DNA of 13,298 nucleotides from an uncultured Ruminococcus sp. (GCA_902796505.1 CADBPA010000195.1:1-13298); one strand, 5' to 3'. Counted from the stretch's first letter, positions 1-6,679 are shown. A program made the numbers and translations. The notes: generated by a model not told the origin, from the sequence alone.

Positions 1-24
1 CCGAATATTTTTTCAAAAAACCTC

Positions 25-53
25 TTGACAAGCGCAAAAAAGCGTGCTATACT
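25..53 (+). promoter_or_regulatory. Sigma-A promoter of the ABC transporter operon
   Basis: There is a consensus -35 TTGACA (25-30), a 17-bp spacer and a -10 TATACT (48-53). AT-rich sequence just upstream (5-20) could act as an UP element. Transcription should start near 60, placing the whole aromatic leader peptide and terminator in the 5' UTR. No other promoter as good is visible before the substrate-binding protein gene. Confidence 0.88.
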
Positions 54-84
54 GTTGCCATCAATTTTGGAAAGGACGCCGTAA

Positions 85-162
85 ATGAAGTCTACTCTCG
101 TTTATGCAGATCGATTTTACTTTTACTATTTTACCCCGGTAAATAGTAAGAGTGATTTGTGA
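85..162 (+). CDS. Aromatic (Phe/Tyr-rich) leader peptide, 25 aa
   Basis: This short reading frame is preceded by a GGAAAGGA ribosome site (69-76) and starts at ATG 85. It encodes 25 residues ending in TGA (160-162). Residues 11-16 are F-Y-F-Y-Y-F (codons 115-132), and a further Tyr is at residue 7, so 7 of 25 residues are aromatic. A run of control codons in a tiny ORF between a promoter and an intrinsic terminator is the hallmark of attenuator leader peptides such as PheL (established for proteobacterial amino-acid operons). The product is probably non-functional itself; the position of the translating ribosome would report charged tRNA-Tyr/tRNA-Phe levels. The aromatic codons lie in the 5' arm of a long hairpin (117-155). 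The start, ribosome site and codon run are seen directly; the sensing role is inferred. Confidence 0.8.
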   Translation: MKSTLVYADRFYFYYFTPVNSKSDL

Positions 163-243
163 TGCAAAAAAACGGATTCGGCTTCTTTTTCGGAAGTTCC
201 GGCACAGGCCGGGCATATTTTATGTGAGATAACCCGTGTGGAT
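117..243 (+). promoter_or_regulatory. Candidate attenuator switch of the transporter leader
   Basis: Several mutually exclusive pairings can be read. (a) A long hairpin over the leader codons: 117-135 with 138-155, about 17-18 pairs including two G-U, one bulged T and a very tight loop. (b) CCCGG (135-139) with CCGGG (209-213). (c) A local CCGGC/GCCGG hairpin (199-203 with 208-212). (d) A candidate antiterminator: CACA (203-206) plus CGGG (210-213) with CCCGTGTG (233-240), leaving a 3-nt bulge and enclosing a small CATA/TATG hairpin (214-224). Pairing (d) takes up the 5' arm of the terminator at 234-258. A ribosome stalled on the Phe/Tyr codons would cover 135-139, free 209-213 and favour (d), giving read-through. 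A ribosome at the stop codon would leave (b) possible and allow termination. The pairings are seen by eye; the logic is inference. Confidence 0.55.
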
Positions 244-272
244 CGCAAATCCGCACGGTGTTTTTGTTTTTC
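234..272 (+). terminator. Intrinsic terminator inside the transporter leader
   Basis: CCGTGTGGAT (234-243) pairs with ATCCGCACGG (249-258) around the loop CGCAA, 10 pairs with one G-U. A T-rich tract with two runs of five T follows (259-272). It lies between the leader peptide and the first structural gene, so without regulation most transcripts would end here. The right arm CCGCACGG (251-258) is also perfectly complementary to 281-288, so read-through RNA could lock it into a different helix. Confidence 0.85.
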
Positions 273-358
273 CGGAACCGCCGTGCGGGGAGCGTCCCCT
301 TCGCCGGACCGCCCGATGCAAAAGCGAAAATCGAAAAACAAAAACGGAGGAACTCAAA

Positions 359-1342
359 ATGAAACTCGTAAGATCCCTGCTCTCGCTTACCCTCGCGCTC
401 TCGCTGCTTCTGCTCTCGGCTCTCTCGCTCGCCTCCTGCGGCAAGAAAGACGACGGCAGCTACACCGTCGGTATCTGCCAGCTCATTCAGCATCCCGCGC
501 TCGACGCGGCGACGCAGGGCTTCAAGGACGCGCTGACGAAGGCGCTCGGCGACAAGGTGACCTTCGACGAACAGAACGCGCAGGGCGACAGCGGCACCTG
601 CGTCACCATCGTCAACTCGTTCGTCTCGAAAAAGGTCGACCTGATCCTGGCGAACGCCACCCCCGCGCTTCAGGCGGCGGCAAACGCGACGACCTCGATC
701 CCGATCCTCGGCACGTCGGTCACCGACTACGCGGACGCGCTCGGCATCAAGAACTTCGGCGGCACCGTCGGCGGCAATATTTCCGGCACCTCCGATCTCG
801 CGCCGCTCGATCAGCAGGCGCAGATGATCCTCGACCTCGTTCCCGACGCGGAGGATATCGGTCTGATCTACTGCTCGGCGGAGTCCAACTCGGCATTTCA
901 GGCGAAGGCGGTCAGAGAATATCTCGAAGCGCACGGCTGCCTCGTCGCCGACTATACCTTCACCGATTCGAACGATATCGCGGCGGTCCTGAACCGCGCC
1001 TGCGCCGAATGCGACGCGCTCTATATCCCGACCGATAATACCGCCGCCAACTGCGCCGAATCCATCGGCGCGATCGTCAAGGACAAGAAGATCCCGGTCA
1101 TCGCCGGAGAAGAGGGCATCTGCCGCAGCTGCGGCGTCGCCACCCTTTCGATCAGCTATTACGACCTCGGCTATAAGACCGGCGAGATGGCCGCCAAGGT
1201 CCTGACCGGAGAGGCGAAGGTCTCCGAACTCCCGATCGCCTACGCCGCCGCGACCACGAAAAAATACAATCCCGGGATCTGCTCGCTGCTCGGCGTCACT
1301 CCGCCCGAAGGCTATGAGTCTCTCGGCGAAAATCGAAACTGA
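359..1342 (+). CDS. ABC transporter substrate-binding lipoprotein, TrpX-like
   Basis: A 327-residue extracellular binding protein of the ABC_sub_bind family (PF04392/COG2984 type), tethered to the membrane outer face. The start is ATG 359 after GGAGGA (346-351); the frame is open upstream to about 236, but that stretch is leader RNA containing the terminator. MKLVRS and a hydrophobic core lead to lipobox L-A-S-C with Cys27. The mature part opens with VGICQLIQHPALDAATQGF, the characteristic first strand and helix of this family, followed by DLILANATPALQAAA and a repeated Rossmann-like half. The gene is first in a three-gene operon behind an aromatic leader peptide. Family members are proposed importers of tryptophan/tyrosine (TrpXYZ) or other small ligands. 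The leader favours a Tyr/Phe ligand here, but that is inference; a purine or other ligand is not excluded. Confidence 0.88.
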   Translation: MKLVRSLLSLTLALSLLLLSALSLASCGKKDDGSYTVGICQLIQHPALDAATQGFKDALTKALGDKVTFDEQNAQGDSGTCVTIVNSFVSKKVDLILANATPALQAAANATTSIPILGTSVTDYADALGIKNFGGTVGGNISGTSDLAPLDQQAQMILDLVPDAEDIGLIYCSAESNSAFQAKAVREYLEAHGCLVADYTFTDSNDIAAVLNRACAECDALYIPTDNTAANCAESIGAIVKDKKIPVIAGEEGICRSCGVATLSISYYDLGYKTGEMAAKVLTGEAKVSELPIAYAAATTKKYNPGICSLLGVTPPEGYESLGENRN

Positions 1343-1374
1343 TCCCGGATTCCATCTCACAGAAAGGCATTCTT

Positions 1375-2283
1375 ATGGCACTACTCGCATCTCTGCCCGG
1401 CGCGATCGCGCAGGGGCTGGTCTGGGGGATCATGGCGATCGGCGTCTACCTCACCTATAAGATCCTCGACGTCGCCGATCTGACGGTGGACGGCACGCTC
1501 TGCACCGGCGCCTGCGTCGCGGCGGTCATGATCCTGTCGGGCGTTCATCCGCTGATCGCCGTCCTCTGCGCTGCGCTCGCCGGCGCCATCGCCGGGATCG
1601 TCACCGGGCTTCTGCACGTCGCCCTCGGCATCCCCGCCATCCTTTCGGGCATTCTCACCCAGATGGCGCTCTGGTCGGTCAACCTGCTGATCCTCGGCGG
1701 AAAATCCAACGTCGGACTCTCGGTCCGCACGAGTCATATCCTGCTCAGCCTCTCGGATATTCCGTCAGCGCTTCTCGTCCTCGCGCTCTTCTGCGCCGTG
1801 CTGATCGCCCTGCTGTATCTCTTCTTCGGAACCGAGTTCGGCGCCGCGATCCGGGCGACCGGATCCAACCCCGTCATGAGCCGCGCGCAGGGGATCAATA
1901 CCGACCTCTGCAAGATCGTCGGCATCTCGCTCTCCAACGGCATCGTCGCATTGGCAGGCGCGCTCCTCGCGCAATATCAGGGCTTCGCCGACGTCAATAT
2001 GGGGCGCGGCGCCGTGGTCATCGGGCTGGCCGCCGTCGTCATCGGGAGCGCGCTCGTGCGCAGACTTCCGCAAAATTTCGCGCTCAGCCTCGCGGGCGTT
2101 CTCGCCGGCGCGATCGTCTACTATCTCGTCTATCAGGTCGTCATCTTCGTCGGATTCGATACCAACCTTCTGAAGATGTTCTCGGCGGTCGTCGTGGCGG
2201 TGTTCCTCGGCGCGCCCTATCTGAAAAACAAATTCTTCCGCAAAAAAACGTCCGCGAAAACCGGGAAGGGAGGCGGCACATGA
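1375..2283 (+). CDS. ABC transporter permease, TrpY-like
   Basis: A 302-residue integral membrane protein of the BPD_transp_2/COG4120 type, which forms the channel for the ligand delivered by the upstream lipoprotein. The ATG at 1375 follows AGAAAGG (1361-1367) and lies 32 bp after the previous stop. Hydrophobic segments run throughout, roughly 7-9 helices. The conserved mid-protein stretch FGAAIRATGSNP (about residues 157-168), containing the ATG-N-P motif typical of this permease family, is the likely ATPase-coupling loop. The C-terminus is basic (FFRKKTSAKTGK) and cytoplasmic by the positive-inside rule. Its stop overlaps the start of the ATPase gene, so the two are translationally coupled. 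Specificity cannot be read from the permease. Confidence 0.88.
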   Translation: MALLASLPGAIAQGLVWGIMAIGVYLTYKILDVADLTVDGTLCTGACVAAVMILSGVHPLIAVLCAALAGAIAGIVTGLLHVALGIPAILSGILTQMALWSVNLLILGGKSNVGLSVRTSHILLSLSDIPSALLVLALFCAVLIALLYLFFGTEFGAAIRATGSNPVMSRAQGINTDLCKIVGISLSNGIVALAGALLAQYQGFADVNMGRGAVVIGLAAVVIGSALVRRLPQNFALSLAGVLAGAIVYYLVYQVVIFVGFDTNLLKMFSAVVVAVFLGAPYLKNKFFRKKTSAKTGKGGGT

Positions 2284-3077
2284 TGCTCGAACTTCAGCAC
2301 CTGACGAAGATCTTCAACGCCGGAACGGTGGATGAAAAGATCGCGCTGAACGATCTCTGCCTCACGGTCGCGGAGGGCGAATTCGTCACTGTCATCGGCG
2401 GCAACGGCGCCGGAAAAAGCACGATGCAGAACGCGATCTGCGGCAGCTTCCGCCCCGACTCCGGCAGAATTCTGCTCGACGGCGAGGACATCACCGCCCT
2501 GCCCGAACACAAGCGCGCCAAATACCTCGGCCGTGTCTATCAGGATCCGATGACCGGTACGGCCGCCGGGATGCAGATCGAGGAAAACCTCGCGCTCGCC
2601 GCGCGCCGCGGAAAACCGCGCACCCTGCGCCCCGGCATCCGCCGCGAGGAAAGGGAAGAGTACCGCAAACTGCTCGCCGAGCTCGGCCTCGGCCTCGAAA
2701 CCCGGCTCTCGGCAAAGGTCGGAACGCTCTCCGGCGGCCAGCGGCAGGCGCTCACCCTCCTGATGGCAACGCTCGAAAAGCCGAAACTCCTGCTCCTCGA
2801 CGAGCATACCGCCGCCCTCGATCCGAAAACCGCCGCAAAGGTCATGCAGATCACCGAGAAGATCGTCCGCGAGCATCGCCTCACCACCCTGATGATCACG
2901 CATAATATGCGTGACGCGATCCGCTACGGCGACCGGCTCATCATGCTGCACGAAGGAAAGGTCATCCTCGATATCCGCGGTGAGGAGAAAAACCGGCTGA
3001 CCGTCCCGGATCTGCTCGCACTGTTCACGAAGGCGTCCGGCGACGAATTTGTCAGCGATCGCGCCGTCCTCTCCTGA
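2280..3077 (+). CDS. ABC transporter ATP-binding protein, TrpZ-like
   Basis: A 265-residue ATPase (COG1101 type) that powers the importer from the cytoplasm. All nucleotide-binding motifs are present: Walker A GGNGAGKST (40-48), Q-loop Gln88, signature LSGGQ (150-154), Walker B LLLLDE (170-175) with D-loop ALDP, and H-loop His208 (MITHNM). Its ATG is embedded in ATGA with the permease stop (4-bp overlap). A second ATG at 2283 is an equally possible start, one residue shorter. It is the last gene of the operon; the + strand terminator follows at 3188-3220. The order binding protein, permease, ATPase is the usual one for this family. Confidence 0.9.
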   Translation: MMLELQHLTKIFNAGTVDEKIALNDLCLTVAEGEFVTVIGGNGAGKSTMQNAICGSFRPDSGRILLDGEDITALPEHKRAKYLGRVYQDPMTGTAAGMQIEENLALAARRGKPRTLRPGIRREEREEYRKLLAELGLGLETRLSAKVGTLSGGQRQALTLLMATLEKPKLLLLDEHTAALDPKTAAKVMQITEKIVREHRLTTLMITHNMRDAIRYGDRLIMLHEGKVILDIRGEEKNRLTVPDLLALFTKASGDEFVSDRAVLS

Positions 3078-3095
3078 TCCGGGAGACCCCCGCGC

Positions 3096-3134
3096 AAAAT
3101 CAAAACGCCTGCAAACGGTTCCGTTTGCAGGCGT
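3096..3134 (-). terminator. Terminator for the minus-strand peptidase operon
   Basis: A perfect inverted repeat, ACGCCTGCAAAC (3105-3116) with GTTTGCAGGCGT (3123-3134), extendable by two more pairs into the centre. Read on the minus strand it is followed by TTTGATTTT; read on the plus strand it is followed by AAAAGG. It therefore suits the minus-strand gene that ends at 3232, about 100 nt upstream on that strand. Confidence 0.7.
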
Positions 3135-3187
3135 AAAAGGAATCTATCTGAATCAGAAGTTTTTCTCATCCATCAGAAATTTTTCTC

Positions 3188-3220
3188 TTCGCCGGGCATC
3201 TGCCCGGCGAAATCTTTTTT
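3188..3220 (+). terminator. Terminator of the ABC transporter operon
   Basis: TTCGCCGGGCA (3188-3198) pairs with TGCCCGGCGAA (3201-3211), 11 pairs with a nominal 2-nt loop. ATC and six T follow (3215-3220). It lies 110 nt after the ATPase stop and just short of the end of the convergent gene. On the other strand the hairpin is followed by A-rich sequence, so it acts in the + direction. Confidence 0.85.
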
Positions 3221-3231
3221 GCGTTCCGGAA

Positions 3232-5874
3232 TCAGGAAACGGCTCTCGCCCATTCTGCCTTCGGCAGGATCGCGTCCGGAATTTCGGGAAGTCCCTCCGG
3301 CAGATTCAGCGAAAGCGGATCGGTATAGCTCGTCCGTCCGCAGTCCACGCATTGCCAGCGATGAGCGCCGACCTGCATCCAGTTGTGCGCGACCAGTTGA
3401 CTTGCGCCGCAAGAACAAAATCCTCTGTGATAGGTCGCATCATAATTGGTACAATCCAGATTGTATTCATGCGTATGCTCGCACTTTACGTGCAATTCAT
3501 AAGAACCTGTCGCAGATGCATAGGATTTTACGCGCAAATAGACGGTATGGATCCCCAATATATATTGCGTAATGCTGAAATTGTGCGCCGATCCTCCGTC
3601 ATCGTTTGAGGCGATCATTCCGGATGTTGATGTACCGAAAACGGGGGTGTTGAACAACTGACCGATCGTGTCCAGCGAACTGTCGGTATATGTTGTATAA
3701 AAAGTGAAGTTGCCCGGGATCGGCGAAGTAAAACGATACCACCGATATGGCGTGTCTGACGTGATCGTATCGATAACGCTTGTTGCGACCGTTAATTCCG
3801 TCAGCGGGGGAAGGACTTCCGCTTGCATAGCGGAAATATAAGGTCCGGTCGTGTCTGCATTTCCGGTTGTATCCACCTGCGTTGCGGAAACGTACCACTG
3901 AAATCCGTTTTCATAATCGGAGAGCAACAGATTTGCTTCCGCCGTTGTCGGCGTATACGAAGGCGTTGTCAATCCTGTTTTGCTGAAGAGGAGCGTTCCG
4001 TTGGTTTTTTCGACATATAAATCAAATCTGTTATTGGGATAAGTGGTCGATCCTCCCTGCGGATTCCAAGAAAACGTCGGAATCGTCTGTAAATCGTCAA
4101 GATTGATGGCATGCGGCCAAGACGCCATCTTATAATATGTGAGAAGTTGATTGAAATTTTCTTTGTATTGCGGATAGGTGCTGTAAAAATGATTTGCAAA
4201 ATCCGAAAAAGTATATGTTCCGGATATCGTTGTGATATTCCACCATTGCTGATAAGAAAGATGAATTTTATCTTCGATATTTGTTCCATTAAATGGTCCT
4301 ACGATTTCTGATTCGGTATCATCAAAAATGTCCCATAAAATCGCCATGATAGAACTTTCGCAGCCCTCTCCCAGAGTCTTACACCCATTTTCATAAGAAA
4401 AACCAGAGGAAAAATTGTATGCGTCATATCTGTTGTCGCCAATCGTCCTAATGTTTGTCAATATATTGTTGTATTTTTGCTGCGCAATCGCGCCGAAAAT
4501 CGTAGGCCATGCTTCTTTCCAAGCCAGTGCACTGCCAATTTGTTTTCCATGAGTATCAATTGTATTCTCGTTCCATGCATGGTTATATCCAGAAGCAATC
4601 GTATCAATCGTCCCTAATTCATGTGAAATATGGTGTCCGTATTCATGCATCAGCATATCCCATGAAGCGTAATTCTTCGGATCACCGCTATTTACACCGG
4701 CAATTCTTATTTTCTTTTCTGATCGTCGATAAAATGCTTCTCCTTCCGATCCGGTTGGTGTATGCGGATAAACCACTCTCATATCGGAGGGACTGTTGCT
4801 TCCCATCATAAGATCGGCGAAGTCGCGGGCGTATAGGATCGCTTGCGAAATTTGAAACGCTCGTCCCATTGTTCCGGACGCCTGCGTTTGCGTGAAGTAA
4901 GAATTATCGGCGTTTCCCATCGTTGCAACAAAATCGCAAACGGCAGCATGGCTTGCGTTGAAAGAAACCGGAATGTCCGCATGATAATCATAATAATAAT
5001 CATCAAATAAAACTTCATTACATACTTTTGCATTTTGATCTCCGGTATAAACTCTGACATAATACGTATAATCGGTATTGGCATTGAAATGGAATTCAAA
5101 AGTACCGTCATTTTCCGAAATTGTTTCTGAAATTGCAAATAGTCCTCCTGTCCGAAACAGTTTGATCAATGTGCGTCGGATCGGATGAAGATGCTGCTCC
5201 GGCGTATCGCCCGGATCGCCGATATAGTATTCATCATACCATTGCAAGGTTCCGGAGATGGAAGCGGAAACGTTAGATGTGATCTCGTTTTCTCCTCCGA
5301 TGGATCCGGAAGCCGGCTGAAGAAGCGTAGTCAGATCGAAGGAGCCGGTTTGATAAAGCTGCGATAAAAGTATTTCACATTCTTCCCATGTAATTTCATT
5401 TTCGGCAAACATATCGGCGAGATAGTTCACCTGCGCTTCCTGATAGGAGATCGGGCTGATGAAGATTCCGCGATCGGTTTGTATTGCATAAATGCAGAGG
5501 GAAACGCTCTCGCTATGCGCTGTGACACATTGAATTTCGATCTCGTGCAACAGGGCGTTCGTATCAAAGGATAAGGACACGTTGATTTCATCATCCGAAA
5601 TAGCGGCTGACGTGATATGCAATCCGGATTCGCTTGCTTGATAACTTTGAATCGAATCGTCAAAATTCAGCCCGCAAAGAATAGAGATCGTTTCGCCACT
5701 TTCAAAGCGCACCGTTGTAGAATTCATGTTGAGATTATGTGAAAACTCATGATCGCTCAGGAAGTCCGTAGAATGTCGTGTAGTATCTTGAGGCGATTCG
5801 ACCGCAAAGGATACTATAGTCGATAGAACAAGAGCGGTCAGAAGAGACAATAAAATAAGCAAAAACTTTTTCAT
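3232..5874 (-). CDS. Secreted HEXXH metallopeptidase-like protein with zinc-ribbon tail
   Basis: An 880-residue exported protein. The signal peptide is MKKFLL plus a hydrophobic stretch to about residue 24 (cleavage near VSFA-VES). A beta-sandwich resembling carboxypeptidase-regulatory/transthyretin-like folds lies at about 203-285 (SISGTLQW ... ENDGTFEFHF). The catalytic-looking region has HEYGHH (His410, Glu411, His414), then AWKEAWPTIFGA with Glu454 as possible third zinc ligand, and ESSIMAILWDIFDD (506-519), a pattern I recall from secreted gluzincin-like proteins. A pre-peptidase C-terminal-like beta domain lies at about 690-797. The tail (798-845) is His/Cys-rich with Cys798, 808, 820, 822, 842 and 845, a putative zinc ribbon. 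No LPXTG anchor is seen. AAAGGAG (5888-5894 on the plus strand) overlaps the upstream lipoprotein stop, indicating one operon. The gene is much richer in A/T than its neighbours, suggesting separate ancestry. The substrate is unknown. Confidence 0.78.
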   Translation of the reverse strand: MKKFLLILLSLLTALVLSTIVSFAVESPQDTTRHSTDFLSDHEFSHNLNMNSTTVRFESGETISILCGLNFDDSIQSYQASESGLHITSAAISDDEINVSLSFDTNALLHEIEIQCVTAHSESVSLCIYAIQTDRGIFISPISYQEAQVNYLADMFAENEITWEECEILLSQLYQTGSFDLTTLLQPASGSIGGENEITSNVSASISGTLQWYDEYYIGDPGDTPEQHLHPIRRTLIKLFRTGGLFAISETISENDGTFEFHFNANTDYTYYVRVYTGDQNAKVCNEVLFDDYYYDYHADIPVSFNASHAAVCDFVATMGNADNSYFTQTQASGTMGRAFQISQAILYARDFADLMMGSNSPSDMRVVYPHTPTGSEGEAFYRRSEKKIRIAGVNSGDPKNYASWDMLMHEYGHHISHELGTIDTIASGYNHAWNENTIDTHGKQIGSALAWKEAWPTIFGAIAQQKYNNILTNIRTIGDNRYDAYNFSSGFSYENGCKTLGEGCESSIMAILWDIFDDTESEIVGPFNGTNIEDKIHLSYQQWWNITTISGTYTFSDFANHFYSTYPQYKENFNQLLTYYKMASWPHAINLDDLQTIPTFSWNPQGGSTTYPNNRFDLYVEKTNGTLLFSKTGLTTPSYTPTTAEANLLLSDYENGFQWYVSATQVDTTGNADTTGPYISAMQAEVLPPLTELTVATSVIDTITSDTPYRWYRFTSPIPGNFTFYTTYTDSSLDTIGQLFNTPVFGTSTSGMIASNDDGGSAHNFSITQYILGIHTVYLRVKSYASATGSYELHVKCEHTHEYNLDCTNYDATYHRGFCSCGASQLVAHNWMQVGAHRWQCVDCGRTSYTDPLSLNLPEGLPEIPDAILPKAEWARAVS

Positions 5875-5891
5875 TTCTTGTTTTTTCTCCT

Positions 5892-6533
5892 TTAGTTATA
5901 TATGATATCATTGGGGGTTAATCCGATAGACCGTAAATAGCGGTAATGATACGCGTTTGCCACCGGTCCGCCGATCGTTCCTGTGCTATACTCTTTGAGC
6001 AATACGATTTGATCATCGCGCAGTTCGTACGGCAGACCGAACGGATGAGGGTTCTGATGTTTCGAGGGGTTCACGGTAAAGTTGCTTCCTATCCCGGCGC
6101 CAATGTAGATCTCGCCGCCTTTTTTCGCGCGAAAATATTCCCGAGGAATGGAAATGTCAACGCGTATTTTCGTGTCAGGAAGTCCGCCTTCTGTGTAAAC
6201 GTCGTAATCCTCTTTGGGAATCGCGTCAATTTGACGTAAACGAAGCACTTCCGTCATCTGCCGCGGATCGTATAAAAGCAGGACAAGAGCAGGATCTTCT
6301 TCGGTATCTAAATTAAAATTAACGAAACAGAATTCTACTCGAATTGTAACTTCCTTAACATCCGAAGAAAAGAGTACCTTATCCGAAATCATTTCAGCCG
6401 TGTTGGGGTCCAGAATCGGGTCGATGTCATCAGCGCCTGTTTGAAGAAAGGCGCACCCGCCGAAGATCATCACGACCGAGGCGAGCAGAAGACAAGCGGC
6501 GAGGAGCGCCGTGGTGCGGTGTTTTTGTTTCAT
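5892..6533 (-). CDS. Lipoprotein of unknown function
   Basis: A 213-residue predicted lipoprotein: basic N-terminus MKQKHR, a hydrophobic core and lipobox F-G-G-C with Cys27. The start is supported by GAAAGGA just upstream on the minus strand. The mature part is mostly short alternating strands (for example VTIRVEFCFVNFNL and DTKIRVDISIPREYF), suggesting a beta-rich fold. A Gly-rich segment (GAGIGSNF) and the ending YLRSIGLTPNDIIYN follow. I recognise no family. It is first in an operon: 17 bp separate its stop from the peptidase start and its stop codon overlaps the peptidase ribosome site. A role as surface partner, chaperone or inhibitor of the peptidase is possible but only contextual. 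Confidence 0.75.
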   Translation of the reverse strand: MKQKHRTTALLAACLLLASVVMIFGGCAFLQTGADDIDPILDPNTAEMISDKVLFSSDVKEVTIRVEFCFVNFNLDTEEDPALVLLLYDPRQMTEVLRLRQIDAIPKEDYDVYTEGGLPDTKIRVDISIPREYFRAKKGGEIYIGAGIGSNFTVNPSKHQNPHPFGLPYELRDDQIVLLKEYSTGTIGGPVANAYHYRYLRSIGLTPNDIIYN

Positions 6534-6548
6534 CTTGAATTCCTTTCT

Positions 6549-6564
6549 GCAGGAGATATCCTGC
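6549..6564 (-). promoter_or_regulatory. 5'-UTR hairpin next to the lipoprotein ribosome site
   Basis: GCAGGA (6549-6554) pairs with TCCTGC (6559-6564) around a 4-nt loop. On the minus-strand transcript it lies a few nucleotides before AGAAAGGA and the ATG at 6533. It could stabilise the mRNA or modulate initiation. It is not a terminator, as no U-tract follows. The UTR further upstream holds two near-identical CGGTG(A)TTTTTGCCG copies (6587-6601 and 6603-6616, plus-strand reading). Confidence 0.45.
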
Positions 6565-6638
6565 GATCAAGCGGCGTCTTTTCCGGCGGTGATTTTTGCC
6601 GTCGGTGTTTTTGCCGCAGGGGGGATTTCCGTCTTGTG

Positions 6639-6671
6639 TTCTCTGTTTTCATTATATTGGGAAACAGAGAA
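6639..6671. promoter_or_regulatory. Candidate operator: dyad centred on the -10 box
   Basis: TTCTCTGTTTTC (6639-6650) and GGAAACAGAGAA (6660-6671) are inverted repeats with a single mismatch over 12 positions. The 9-bp centre (6651-6659) contains the minus-strand -10 box. A dimeric repressor bound here would block the promoter. As RNA the arms would not both be transcribed, since one lies upstream of the start site, so a DNA-level role is more likely. No regulator gene is identifiable in the window. Confidence 0.55.
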
Positions 6672-6679
6672 TTTGTAAA
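6651..6679 (-). promoter_or_regulatory. Promoter of the lipoprotein-peptidase operon
   Basis: On the minus strand there is a -35 TTTACA (complement of 6674-6679), a 17-bp spacer and a perfect -10 TATAAT (complement of 6651-6656). The 5' UTR is roughly 110 nt. The match is to the housekeeping sigma consensus, so the divergent ECF sigma need not be the main driver. Confidence 0.82.

Noticed and set aside
236..358. In-frame upstream extension of the substrate-binding protein
   Set aside because: It would place coding sequence across the leader terminator and before the lipoprotein signal peptide. ATG 359 has a good GGAGGA site and a normal N-terminus.
60..358. T-box riboswitch in the transporter leader
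   Set aside because: T-boxes regulate such transporters elsewhere, but there is no T-box sequence or antiterminator motif here. The aromatic leader ORF explains the region better.
131..1360. Long minus-strand reading frame opposite the substrate-binding protein
   Set aside because: It mirrors the codon pattern of the GC-rich gene on the other strand, is rich in Arg/Asp/Gly without any domain, and crosses the leader terminator. The plus-strand gene has a ribosome site, signal peptide and family motifs.
3049..3609. Plus-strand frame overlapping the peptidase 3' end
   Set aside because: It runs through both terminators and lies antisense to the zinc-ribbon tail of the peptidase, whose Cys/His pattern is clearly coding.
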